From the NCBI GenBank assembly GCA_003263775.1, contig JYJJ01000009.1, forward strand, positions 38,887 to 102,886: DNA of 64,000 nt, given 5' to 3'. Position numbers and translations under genes: made by a program. The notes under the pieces were generated by a model. The model saw nothing but the letters and a program-made list of their open reading frames with translations. It did no database searches and had not been told where the DNA came from. This document shows positions 54,784-63,942 of the stretch, in pieces; the stretch's first letter is position 1; the number at the start of each line of letters is the position of its first letter. Source of the stretch: Vibrio maritimus. Lineage in GTDB: Bacteria; Pseudomonadota; Gammaproteobacteria; Enterobacterales; Vibrionaceae.

Positions 54784-55845
54784 ATGAAAAAAACAGTGAT
54801 TGCGCTAGGTATTGCTGCGGTAGCAAGTTCAGCTTTGGTGAGCACGGCAAATGCTTGTTCGAGAATTACGCTAGATACACCGTATGGAGTGTCACAAGTT
54901 CGCACCCTTGACTGGGGAGAGAAGCTGGGAACGGTGGCGATTGTGACGCCAAAAGGAACGAAGGTTGTGACCAAAGACGTACCTTCTTACCAGCAGGCCG
55001 CGTCGTGGACTGTGAAGTACCCAACGCTGAATTTGGAAGAGCGCGAAGTGTTTGTCGATACCTCTGGTGAAGCAATCAACAGTGAAGGTTTGTCTGCCTC
55101 TACGCTCTATATGTATGACTCACAAGCTTTCATCAAAGACTATAAAGACACGGGTGCTCCTGCTGTGAACTGGGGTGACGCTGCTGCATTTATGGCTCAG
55201 AACTTTAAGACGGTTGCTGAAGCCGTGACTGCATTTGAAGCGAATGAGTTCCAATTTGCTTGGGCGGATGGCATTCATGGCGCTCAACACGGTTTGCATA
55301 TTTCGGTACAAGACAAATTGGGTGATATTGCCTTGTTTGAATTGAACGAAGGCGGCGAAATGGTGGTCTATCGCGGGTCAGTGAACGACAAGCTGCGTGT
55401 GATGGCGAATGCACCTCTGCAACAGTATCACGATCAAAATGCGGAAAAGATTGGCGATATGTCAGTCGTCGAGAACGGCTTCAAGATCGGCTCTTCAATT
55501 GCTTCTTCGGAGCGTATGTTGCGCGGCCTATACAACACTGCTCACGTAGAGTTCTCTGATAAAGCAACATGGCCACAAACTGAGGGCAAGCTGCAGTCTA
55601 CTTTTGATGCGGGTAACTTGGTTCCTCAAGACATTATTGACCCTACTAATGGTGAAACGTACGCCACGTGGATCCAGTACACCTATAACTTAGAAAACGG
55701 CTCATTCAAGATGCGCAACTTTGATACGTATAGTGAAATTCGTATCGACTTGAATGAGTTAGCGACCATTTCTCAAGTCTCCTGCGCTGACTTGGTTGAA
55801 CAAGCAGAAGTTTCGGGCACTGCAACTTTTACACCTTGCCAATAA
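54784..55845 (+). CDS. Secreted choloylglycine-hydrolase-family (Ntn) amidohydrolase
   Basis: 353 residues. The signal peptide MKKTVIALGIAAVASSALVSTANA directly precedes CSRITLDTP, so signal cleavage exposes the N-terminal nucleophile Cys, as in penicillin V acylase relatives. The following Arg (RTLDWG, ~residue 40) and later Asn/Arg positions (e.g. NSEGLSASTLYMYD) fit the family. Expected in the periplasm. Relatives hydrolyse bile salts, penicillin V or acyl-homoserine lactones; which one applies here is unknown. The mature protein ends with two Cys (SCADL and TPCQ) that may form a disulfide. Confidence 0.9.
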   Translation: MKKTVIALGIAAVASSALVSTANACSRITLDTPYGVSQVRTLDWGEKLGTVAIVTPKGTKVVTKDVPSYQQAASWTVKYPTLNLEEREVFVDTSGEAINSEGLSASTLYMYDSQAFIKDYKDTGAPAVNWGDAAAFMAQNFKTVAEAVTAFEANEFQFAWADGIHGAQHGLHISVQDKLGDIALFELNEGGEMVVYRGSVNDKLRVMANAPLQQYHDQNAEKIGDMSVVENGFKIGSSIASSERMLRGLYNTAHVEFSDKATWPQTEGKLQSTFDAGNLVPQDIIDPTNGETYATWIQYTYNLENGSFKMRNFDTYSEIRIDLNELATISQVSCADLVEQAEVSGTATFTPCQ

Positions 55846-55937
55846 GGGCACCTTTATCCTGAGGGCGCCATTACTCAGAGATAAATCAATCCACGGACGA
55901 CCTAATTAAAGGGACTTTTGTTTAATTAGGTAACTTC

Positions 55938-56624
55938 ATGAAAAAAACACTACTCACTGTCACGTTGTGCGCGATGACAGCAGGCGCATTCGCGTCAAAT
56001 TCGACGCCTACAGACACTGCGGGTGAGGATATTAACTACGGCGATCCGACGGCTTCCTTTTCAACGCTTGGTGTTTCTCGCTCAGGTGATGCAACTCAGC
56101 TCAACGGTATGTTGGGGATGGGGAACAACATCTTCCAACTTGACCTAGGTATAGCGGACAAGAAAACCTCTGAGGGCAAACTTGACTATAACTATCGTGG
56201 ACGCTATTTCCATGTTACCGATGGACTAGGTTTTAGCGTGGATGTTCTAGGGGATCGCAATAGCACAACCGCATTAGCAGGCATGATCTATAAGTTTCAG
56301 GTTACAGATAATGTCATGCTTTTCCCTATGCTTTCTGTTGGTCGAACCGCTGCGGATGAAGCAGGAAAACAGACGTTTAAGTCGACGGTATATCAAGCAG
56401 GTCTCTATGGTATGTACGCTTTCGATGCTGGTCACTGGCTGTATGCTAATCCTAAATCAACTTACGTCCAACAAGCAAAAGAGTGGGTACCTCAGGTAGA
56501 AATCGGTGGTGGTTATATGGTTTCCGATGTCGTCTCAGTGGGTTTTAAAGTGGAACACATTGCGGAAACGAAATACCTGAAAAAAGACACCAAAGGTTGG
56601 CTACAAGCTAACTACTACTTTTAA
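55938..56624 (+). CDS. Outer-membrane beta-barrel protein, hypothetical
   Basis: 228 residues. The signal peptide is MKKTLLTVTLCAMTAGAFA. The mature part has alternating hydrophobic/polar strands with aromatic girdles (LDYNYRGRYFHVT, QVEIGGGYMVSDVV) and ends in YYF, the BAM recognition motif. The size suggests an 8- to 10-stranded barrel. No porin or OmpA signature. It is followed after 12 bp by a small membrane protein gene. Function unknown. Confidence 0.82.
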   Translation: MKKTLLTVTLCAMTAGAFASNSTPTDTAGEDINYGDPTASFSTLGVSRSGDATQLNGMLGMGNNIFQLDLGIADKKTSEGKLDYNYRGRYFHVTDGLGFSVDVLGDRNSTTALAGMIYKFQVTDNVMLFPMLSVGRTAADEAGKQTFKSTVYQAGLYGMYAFDAGHWLYANPKSTYVQQAKEWVPQVEIGGGYMVSDVVSVGFKVEHIAETKYLKKDTKGWLQANYYF

Positions 56625-56636
56625 TGAGGTGAGATC

Positions 56637-56834
56637 GTGGAAGACACACTAGACATCTTCTCGATGTGTGTCATGGATGATCGCAGTTTTATTATGGCTT
56701 ATTTGATTGGAGCGGCATCGATGGTGTTATGGTTTGAGTTTCGAAGGCTCGGCTCAAAGGCTAGACGCAAGATGATGAAGCTAAGCAAGGATCAGATAAG
56801 ACAACGGCTCCTTAGGGAGCCGTTGTTTTATTAA
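56637..56834 (+). CDS. Small membrane protein, 65 residues
   Basis: Start GTG 56637 with GAGGTGAG upstream. One membrane helix (IMAYLIGAASMVLWFEF), then a basic tail (RRLGSKARRKMMKLSKDQIRQRLL). Its last codons lie inside the terminator hairpin 56803-56829, so the stem is coding. The gene follows the barrel protein by 12 bp. No family is recognised. The frame could also be fortuitous, but spacing and ribosome site favour a real gene. Confidence 0.6.
   Translation: MEDTLDIFSMCVMDDRSFIMAYLIGAASMVLWFEFRRLGSKARRKMMKLSKDQIRQRLLREPLFY
56803..56829. terminator. Terminator overlapping the end of the small membrane protein gene
   Basis: AACGGCTCC / GGAGCCGTT stem of 9 bp with a 4-nt loop, followed by GTTTTA. 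Its stem encodes the last residues of the upstream frame, and it lies between convergent genes only 5 bp apart. Confidence 0.78.
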
Positions 56835-56838
56835 TGGC

Positions 56839-57699
56839 TTAGTTTAGCCGAGTCATTATCGAGCGCTGAAACTGCTTAGGCGTTTGACCAAACTCGTTTT
56901 TGAACAAACGAATAAAGTGAGAGATATTGTCATAACCTGTCTCGTAGGCTGCGTCGGTGACAGACATCGAGGTTAAATGTCGCTTCGCCGCCTTTAAACG
57001 CAGTTGCGTTAAGTACTGCTTCGGGTTTTGTTCCGTCATCAGCTTGAACTTCTGTGAGAAGCTCGACAGCGATAATCCCACTTCTTCCGCAACCTGAGAC
57101 AGCGATAATTGTATGCCCTCCTGAGAGTTCATTAATCGTATCGCGCGCTTAATTGGATGTGATTGATTGCCATTGATGATGCTGTGACAGGCGTTATTAC
57201 GAAGAAGCTCAAACATTAACTCTTGACCTGTTAGGTCAATCAAAAAATCCATTCCAGTTTCTTGCTCACGAAGGATATCTTGCATTCTCCCATGTAGAGC
57301 ATCAACCCGCTTCTCAATCGGGTTAACAACAAAACCTTGTGAATCGAATGATTGAGAGGTATCGAATTCTAAATAGTCGGAGACTCGCTGCGCGACTTTC
57401 TCGATCAGTGGTTCCGTGAACTCATACACCAATGCCTTGGTATACTCCGGCATCTTCATATGGATATTAGAGTTCGGTGGCAACAATACGAACTCATCGC
57501 TCTGATATTTAAACGCTTCTGACTGATTAACTTTTACAGATTTGGCACCCTCAAGGATGGTGCAAAGGCGAGGGGCTTCGTATGAACGGTATTCGTCGTG
57601 AAAGTCTTTTGGGAGGTCGTAATAGAGCAAATTGATTTGACCTGTGCTCAGGGCATACTCTCGCTCTGCGATGCGACTAAAGTTGCTTAACGTGTGCAT
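56839..57699 (-). CDS. AraC-family transcriptional regulator
   Basis: 286 residues from ATG 57699; an in-frame GTG at 57759 is possible but lacks a good ribosome site. The N-terminal ~170 residues form a cupin-like effector domain (RLCTILEGAKSVKVNQ, FVLLPPNSNIHMKM). The C-terminal AraC domain has VAEEVGLSLSSFSQKFK and AYETGYDNISHFIRLFKNEFGQTP. It lies downstream of the Fe-ADH gene on the same strand, and may control it. Confidence 0.92.
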   Translation of the reverse strand: MHTLSNFSRIAEREYALSTGQINLLYYDLPKDFHDEYRSYEAPRLCTILEGAKSVKVNQSEAFKYQSDEFVLLPPNSNIHMKMPEYTKALVYEFTEPLIEKVAQRVSDYLEFDTSQSFDSQGFVVNPIEKRVDALHGRMQDILREQETGMDFLIDLTGQELMFELLRNNACHSIINGNQSHPIKRAIRLMNSQEGIQLSLSQVAEEVGLSLSSFSQKFKLMTEQNPKQYLTQLRLKAAKRHLTSMSVTDAAYETGYDNISHFIRLFKNEFGQTPKQFQRSIMTRLN

Positions 57700-57789
57700 G
57701 AGTGGTGCTTTGCTCCTATTACGAGGGTGAATCCCATAATAGACAGGAGAAAATAGCACAACATTGATCTGTGTTAGTTAATCTCTCGC

Positions 57790-57832
57790 CATTTATAAAA
57801 CAAAACTGCAGGCAAACGTTTTACCTGCAGTT
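57790..57832 (-). terminator. Intrinsic terminator after the Fe-ADH gene
   Basis: AACTGCAGG / CCTGCAGTT stem (57804-57812 and 57824-57832) with an 11-nt loop, followed on the minus strand by TTGTTTTAT, 25 bp after the Fe-ADH stop. Confidence 0.82.
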
Positions 57833-57857
57833 CTGAGATGTGACTCGAAATTAATGC

Positions 57858-59005
57858 TTATAGAGCGGCGGCTAGAATGCCAATAATTTCGTCATGGGTT
57901 GCTTGTTTCGGGTTAGTAAAACCACACGCATCCTTAAGTGCGTTTTCTGCAAGAACGTCGAAGTCGTCGCGTTTAACACCAAGCTCTTCTAGACCTGCTG
58001 GAATGCTGACGTCTTTTGATAGCTGACGGATAGCGTCCAAACCAGCGTTTGCAGCTTGCTCATCGCTCATACCCGCTGTATCAACACCCATCGCGCGCGC
58101 TACATCTGCTAGGCGTGCTGGTGCAACTTGTGCGTTGTACTGTTGAACATGTGGAAGCAGAACAGCGTTACATACGCCGTGTGGAAGGTCGTAGAAACCG
58201 CCCAGTTGGTGTGCGATAGCATGAACATAGCCAAGAGACGCATTGTTAAACGCCATACCCGCCATAAACTGTGCATATGCCATGTTGTCACGCGCTTCTA
58301 GGTTATCACCGTTTGCCACTGCTTCACGCAAGTTTGCTTGAATCATTTCAATGGCTTTGATAGCTGAAGCATCAGTAACAGGAGTGGCCGCGATAGACAC
58401 GTACGCTTCGATAGCGTGAGTCAGTGCGTCCATACCGGTTGCTGCTGTCAGTGAAGCTGGTTTCGCTAGCATTAGCTCAGGGTCATTCACTGAGATTATT
58501 GGCGTGACGTTTTTGTCCACGATAGCATCTTAATGTGACGAGCTTCGTCAGTGATGATGCAGAAGCGAGTCATCTCTGATGCTGTGCCAGCTGTGGTATT
58601 GATAGCAATTAGAGGAAGTTGAGGCTTTTTGGAAACGTCTACACCTTCGTAGTCTTTGATTTCGCCGCCGTTTGTCGCAAGTAGCGCAATGCCTTTCGCA
58701 CAGTCGTGTGGTGAGCCACCACCGAATGAGATAACACAATCACAGCCGTGCTCTTTAAGAAGAGCAAGACCGTCGTTCACGTTCTCGATGGTTGGATTTG
58801 GTTTAGTTTCGTCATAAACCACAGCAGCAACTTGTGCTTCATCTAGCAGCGTTGTCAGCTTACTTACTGCACCAATTTTGTTTAGAACGCCGTCTGTCAC
58901 AATTAGGGCTTTTTGAAAACCGTGGCTTTCAATCGTTTTCACTGCGTCAGCTAGGCAACCAGCACCCATAAGGTTCAAAGATGGAATATAGAATGCGTTA
59001 GACAT
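57858..59005 (-). CDS. Iron-containing alcohol dehydrogenase, YiaY/FucO type (frame break near 58526)
   Basis: About 382 residues after adding one base near 58526 ([18 protein letters not shown]). NAD-binding motif [17 protein letters not shown], then [18 protein letters not shown]. Metal ligands lie in [15 protein letters not shown] and [18 protein letters not shown]. Catalyses NAD(H)-dependent oxidation or reduction of short alcohols, possibly ethanol, threonine or propanediol (YiaY/FucO relatives). AraC regulator follows on the same strand. It belongs to a different subgroup from the Fe-ADH at 2.6 kb. It could supply the acetaldehyde-to-ethanol step after PhnX, but that is speculation. Confidence 0.9.
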
Positions 59006-59195
59006 GTTCTACCTCGTTTAACTTTTAAAAATTATCAATTTCAAACCTATGAGTAGGTCTTACTTTATCTTCTGAACTCAGGTTATCAGTGGTCGCAATG
59101 GGCAAACTAGCGCTGGTTTTATAGAAATAGTCGATTTTTTAAAAGTGACTGAGGATGTGAAGCTTGTCGACTCGTAAGGCTGCGAGGAAATAGAA

Positions 59196-59220
59196 AAAGA
59201 CCTCGATGTTCGAGGTCTTT
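59196..59220 (-). terminator. Intrinsic terminator after the D15-type protein gene
   Basis: AAAGACCTCGA / TCGAGGTCTTT perfect 11-bp stem with a 3-nt loop; on the minus strand it is followed by TTCTATTTCC. It lies 26 bp after the stop at 59246. Confidence 0.85.
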
Positions 59221-59245
59221 GAGTCATAGTACGAGAGAATGTGCT

Positions 59246-60564
59246 CTAAAAAGGATGATCAACCATGATCCAGAAGTTGGTACTCTCTGGAGATTTTGCT
59301 AAATCCGCTCGAACAACCAAACCTGCCATCAAAGCTCGTACTGAGCCGCCGGCATCGTACTTTAGGTCGGTGAGGAGTTCATTAGCGGTATAGGCAGAGC
59401 CCACTCGACCGACTTCTACAAAGCCAACAAGCTGGATCCAGTCGACTCGCAAGAAATCGAGCCATGAGACTTCTTTGAGCGGGTTGTAAGCCAAGGTGTA
59501 GCGATATTCTGCCGCGCCGTATAACACAGCTTTGTCATGGAAGCGGTTGTTGTCGTAGCCGCGAAGTCGGGTGAAGCCACCTAACGTCGCACCCTCATTG
59601 TATGGAGGGTTGCCGTTGACCACGCGGTTGCCTTGTTGATCGGTGTTGACTTCCCATGTTGGAGATAGTCCCGTCCAGAAGTTAAGCGCGATAACACGTT
59701 GCGAAGCCCAATCTGACTTACCCAGTGAAAAATACTTGCTCATATCGAGCTCGTGAAATGACCATTGCTGCTTGGATTCAAACCAGCCCCAGTCATGAGA
59801 GGTCGCTACGTACTGGCGGCTACCGTATGACGGGTTCGGCGCAAAGTCCGTGTTGTCATAGAGGAGGCCAAACTCCATAGCGTGAATGGTGCCATCGAGC
59901 TTGCCTTGGTTAAATTCAAACGACTGGTAGCGATTGAATTGGCGAGCAACAAAAATGGTGGAACCACTTTCCATTGGATTCCACTCTTTGCCTCCAGAGG
60001 CTCAGATACCAGCAAACCGTTACGTATTTTGTAGTCTACTCGGCCATCATTTCGAGTTGAGCCTATCGGGAGTACATACTCCATTTTGATATCAAACCAA
60101 TTGGAAGCGCCGTCAGCTTGAAAAAATTGATCGTTTGACGAGCCGTTGCTTCCCGGTAGAGGTGAGCCAGGCGGATAGGATTCGGTGCCCGTTGTATAAG
60201 CCCTTTGCTGAGGGTAATAGCCAAACATGCCATAGGCACTTAAAAATACTCGCTCCGTGCCAGGAATCATATAGTTCCAGACGCCGCCAGCGATGGCGTG
60301 GCTAGTATCACCACCAAATACTGTACCACCAATGGTCATTTGGTCTTGGTGAATACCTTTAATCATTCCGCCGACACCCACGTTCAATCCCATGGTTTCG
60401 GTACTAAAGAGGTACGGTAAGACCATAGACTCACGAATTCGATCGGGAGTCTCTTGACGGTCAATTCGCGATTTTACGCTCGTTGGCACGGCTGCTTGCG
60501 CCAAAGTGGCATTGAGAGAGCATGTTAGCGCCGTAACGAGTCCTACTAGGCGACGATAAGTCAT
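59246..60564 (-). CDS. Outer-membrane protein, bacterial surface antigen (D15/BamA-barrel) family (frame break near 59996)
   Basis: About 438 residues after adding one base near 59996 (SEPLGGKEWNPMESGSTIF). Signal peptide MTYRRLVGLVTALTCSLNATLAQA. No POTRA repeats precede the barrel. Barrel motifs are GATLGGFTRLRGYDNNRFHDKAVLYGAAEYRYTL (a GLRGY-like loop of the BamA/TamA barrel) and a C-terminal VDHPF. It belongs to the short Omp85-like barrels with unknown function. It is flanked by terminators on both sides, so probably monocistronic. Confidence 0.87.
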
Positions 60565-60711
60565 AGGTGAGCGACTTCCTTGTAATTATGATTGTTCTTT
60601 ATCGTTACATAGCCTAGCGTGATTTGTTACGCGAGAGAATAAATAACCGAGACTTTGATGGATTTTTGTTGCAGGTTTTACAAATGTGAATTTTTAGGTG
60701 TGTACATTTAG

Positions 60712-60738
60712 AAAACCCAAGCGCTAGGCTTGGGTTTT
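60712..60738 (-). terminator. Intrinsic terminator after the M14 peptidase gene
   Basis: AAAACCCAAGC / GCTTGGGTTTT perfect 11-bp stem with a 5-nt loop, 12 bp after the peptidase stop. Confidence 0.88.
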
Positions 60739-60749
60739 GAAGTATTGTG

Positions 60750-61670
60750 TTACATCGATGTTTGTAGGAAATCGAGTGCCCCCACGACCGCAGCGACTTG
60801 AGCGTCATTACACTCTTGTTCAGTCACCTTAGGGCTATCTGGATACACTTCCGTAGTGGTTGAGTACTCACAATCTGTCATGCCAGTGCAAAGGCTAAGC
60901 TTTTTCAATGGGTAATTGATAACGCCATGCTGCACTACATCAGAGCCGATAATTTTGCCGTTGTCATCCGGCGGCGCAATGTGCGTTACTTTTTCAACAA
61001 AGCCAATCACGTGTTTTTGAAACGCCTCTGCTGGCTTTTCGGTGTTACCTACAAGATAGAATCCGTCTGGTACATTGTCTTCAATGTATTCAAGGCCGTC
61101 ACGTGCAGCAAGAGCAGGGCGGAACTCGCTCTCATCTGTATCCGTCGTTTCATGCAGATCAATGTGAGCCCAAATATCGGTGCCTAGCGACGCCACAAAC
61201 GCCATAAGATTTGCCGACTCTTCCGCTGGAGAATCTTGATAGAATGAGCGGTTTGGATCCACAGCGTTAGGGTTCCAGCGGTTGATGGTTTCATAACCCC
61301 AAGGGCTAACACAAGGTGCGATAACGATATTGAATGCATCTTGGTAGTCGTGAACGTTGTTCTTAGCAAACTGAAGCGCACCGTGAACACCGGACGTTTC
61401 ATAACCATGTACGCCTCCTGTCACTAGGATTGTTGGCTTTGTAGCATCCCAAGCGCGTGTTTTTAACGCAAACAGCGGGAAGCGAGCTTCGTCGTATGAA
61501 AGCGCACCGTATTGCACCACATCTAAGCTCTCACGCAGTGCGTCGATTTTAGGAAGGACATCTTCGTTATAAAGACGTTTTACCGACGTGCTTTCACGCC
61601 ACTGTTGGACTTCGCTATCTGTCCATTTTGTTCCTGGGGTACCGATAGGGTATTGAAAGCTATTTTGCAT
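60750..61670 (-). CDS. M14-family zinc metallopeptidase (carboxypeptidase-like)
   Basis: 306 residues. Zinc ligands lie in VTGGVHGYETSGVHGAL (HxxE) and DIWAHIDLHETTDTD (third His); RWNPNAVDPNRSF binds the substrate carboxylate. A catalytic Glu is expected near TTEVYP in the C-terminal part. There is no signal peptide, so it is cytosolic. I start at ATG 61670, with GGAAACC upstream. Members remove C-terminal residues or act on short peptides or amides. Monocistronic, with a terminator downstream. Confidence 0.88.
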   Translation of the reverse strand: MQNSFQYPIGTPGTKWTDSEVQQWRESTSVKRLYNEDVLPKIDALRESLDVVQYGALSYDEARFPLFALKTRAWDATKPTILVTGGVHGYETSGVHGALQFAKNNVHDYQDAFNIVIAPCVSPWGYETINRWNPNAVDPNRSFYQDSPAEESANLMAFVASLGTDIWAHIDLHETTDTDESEFRPALAARDGLEYIEDNVPDGFYLVGNTEKPAEAFQKHVIGFVEKVTHIAPPDDNGKIIGSDVVQHGVINYPLKKLSLCTGMTDCEYSTTTEVYPDSPKVTEQECNDAQVAAVVGALDFLQTSM

Positions 61671-61786
61671 GGTTTCCATTCTCAACATCTAATGTGCGAG
61701 AAAGCATAGCGGTGAAGAAGCGCAGTGGCAATCGAAGAGAAGTGAAGATTGTGACAAATTTGGTTTCCAAAACTCATTGAAGCTGT

Positions 61787-62125
61787 TTAATCCAAACGAG
61801 TAATAAAGGTCTTCTCGTCATCCACAAACGCCACAAAGCCGCCGTGATAGATAAACACTCGACCACGCCCTTCCACCAAACACGCAAGCTGTGGGTTCAA
61901 ATCTTCTTCATTGTTTGGTCTCTGAAACGTACCGGTATCCGTCACTACGCCGTCGAGTGAGGGTAGATACCCATAGGTGCGCTTAGCTTGATCAATCAGG
62001 CTCAATTCGCTGGTGGTAGAGAAGCAAGAAGGGATAGTACCGGCATCTTCGATGAACATGGTTTTGAATTCTTCAAAGGCGGTAATCACCAGCCAGTCGA
62101 TGTCGTTTACACGATGGATAAACAT
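61787..62125 (-). CDS. Hypothetical protein, about 112 residues
   Basis: I use ATG 62125 (MFIHRVNDIDWLVITAFEEF); longer upstream frames start in low-complexity sequence. The protein is soluble, without recognised domain. PQLACLVEGRGRVFIYHGGFVAFVDDEKTFITRL at the C-terminus is a compact beta-rich segment. It ends 117 bp upstream of the M14 peptidase start on the same strand and could be co-transcribed with it. Function unknown. Confidence 0.6.
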   Translation of the reverse strand: MFIHRVNDIDWLVITAFEEFKTMFIEDAGTIPSCFSTTSELSLIDQAKRTYGYLPSLDGVVTDTGTFQRPNNEEDLNPQLACLVEGRGRVFIYHGGFVAFVDDEKTFITRLD

Positions 62126-62885
62126 AGAGTGTCTCTGTAATTCTGATGGGGGGGATGTTATCACTTTCTGGGGGGAGGTTAGTAGGGGTTTAATGGCTAT
62201 AGGTGTGTGGTTGAGTCGTGACACAGTGCATTTGCCCTCAGCCAATACTACCGTCACTTTTACGAAGGTAGGAGTCTATTCACTGTGACTGATTGCACCA
62301 TTGGTAACGGCCAAGTTAGATTGAATGGTATGCATAAAAAGGGATGCTGATAGGGGTAATTGCCAGAGTATTGAACACGGAGGTGCTCCCAAAATGCGTT
62401 TTAATGATGTATCGTGATGCGGGCCGTAAGTCGAATTGGCTTTTGGAAACCGAGTATTAATAGGCTATCTAATTCGGTTTTTAATTTCTTTTTCACTTCA
62501 TGATTGGACTAGGTGACCAAAATTATGCTAATGGCAATCCCCTTTTTTGGGTTGCTAGTGTCCATCGAAATACTAGTGATGCCGGTTTCATTAGTAACTG
62601 ATATGTGTCGATTAGGTAGTTCAGTTCGTACATGATTAAGTTCCTTCTTTTCCAATTTTTGTTGTATCTACGGCTCGATGAGTTAATTACGGTACGGGGT
62701 TTTTTATAAGGGTTCCACTCACTCAAAAGAGTTCATCAATATATTTTTCGAGGGGCTTTACAATCGTTTAAATAAAATCCGTATTACTCCTATTGGACGC
62801 GATGGCAACTATTCAGAGTGTTTATGCGCCCATTGCGGAGTGGACGTATCTGTTTAGCCTACATTTCTGAGAGAAGATTTTAAAA
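62126..62885. other. Long intergenic region without supported gene
   Basis: About 760 bp. The only open stretches are short and lack ribosome sites; the sequence has a mixed base composition and no repeat. Possibly a degraded locus or a long control region. The end is marked by the terminator of the lipoprotein gene. Confidence 0.45.
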
Positions 62886-62910
62886 GGCCACATCCTAGAG
62901 AGTTGTGGCC
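62886..62910 (-). terminator. Intrinsic terminator after the lipoprotein gene
   Basis: GGCCACA / TGTGGCC stem of 7 bp with an 11-nt loop, followed on the minus strand by TTTTAAAATC, 18 bp after the stop at 62928. Confidence 0.75.
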
Positions 62911-62927
62911 GTAGAGAAATTACGATT

Positions 62928-63942
62928 TTAAGGTTGAAACTTAAATTTAACGGGGCCCTTTCCAAGCAAGGTTAACCTTGGATACATACTCAGATTTTGA
63001 TTCTCAAACTGTTTAGTGACAGCTTCTTGTCCATAAGCATCGATCATTTTGTACTTGTCGTTAAACCACGTGAATGACGGTGAGTAGGCATAGTCATACT
63101 CGTAATTGCTTCTGAGTATGCTCATTATGAAGTCATCAGGAAGGTGAGCTAAAATAATCATATAAGAAGATACTTTTTTTCCGTTTAGTGCTGCGATTGG
63201 TAGGTTTTCATCGTTTTCGATATATCGAAAAACAAAAGAGACCTGAGCTGCACACCGTCCCCACATGTCAACGTAACCTTTCTCAAGTGCATTCACTTCT
63301 AGGGGGCCAATGTCCTCTTCGCACAACTTAGACGTGCTCTTGTTGCTATCGCTACCTAGAGCGCTGATGATAAAAAAAAGTGATGGCATTCCGGTGTTGA
63401 TATCAACATATTTTTTTGGAGCTACGATGTTTGCATTGAAACCCGCTTGGATATAAGAGTTCTGTATTTGCTCAGCTAAGGCATTTTTGTGATGGTAAGA
63501 AATTTGCGCAATGTCCTCATAAGAGGTGCCTTTAGGAACTTCGACAAAGCGAGCAATAATATTCGAACTGTACGCGGGGTCGGTTTCCTTCTTGTAGCTC
63601 GTAGCCGAAAAAAAAACTGCCAGCATCAAGAAGTGATGCGCCGTTAGCGAGCATGGCAAACGTACCTCCTGCGCTTAATATATCTTTAGTAACTGTACTT
63701 CCACTGATATACGGTTTGTCCAGATTGTTTTTGTAGTCCACATCAACTTGAGTGATGTCATACATAATTTCCATAGCGCTCGAAAACTCTTCGTCAGGCT
63801 CTACCGAGGCTAAGTGTGTTTCAGATGTTAGGCGTTTATTCTCCATAGCGTACTTTGCGGCTTCAAAAGGCTTGGACGCACATCCAGTCATCGCAATTAC
63901 AAGTGAAGTGGCCAACGCTGCTAGGCCATAGCGGTTTTTCAT
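62928..63942 (-). CDS. Hypothetical lipoprotein (frame break in a T9 tract at 63608-63616)
   Basis: About 338 residues if T9 is read as T8 (DAGSFFSATSYKKETDP). Lipoprotein signal MKNRYGLAALATSLVIAMTGCASK, lipobox MTGC. Two halves: a helical N-terminal part (YAMENKRLTSETHLASV) and a C-terminal mixed region with NIIARFVEVPKGTSYEDIAQISYHHKNALAEQ. AAGGAATT lies upstream of the ATG. This is the only break in a long homopolymer and the simplest repair is removal of a base, unlike most others, so both sequencing error and slippage-driven phase variation are possible. Function unknown. Confidence 0.78.

Noticed and set aside
57858..59005. Second Fe-ADH as part of the phosphonate pathway
   Set aside because: It is 42 kb away, of the YiaY/FucO subgroup and paired with its own AraC gene; an acetaldehyde-to-ethanol role after PhnX is possible but has no sequence support.
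62523..62726. 67-residue minus-strand frame in the long empty region
   Set aside because: No ribosome site, unusual composition (NSSSRRYNKNWKRRN) and no neighbour to support it; treated as chance.
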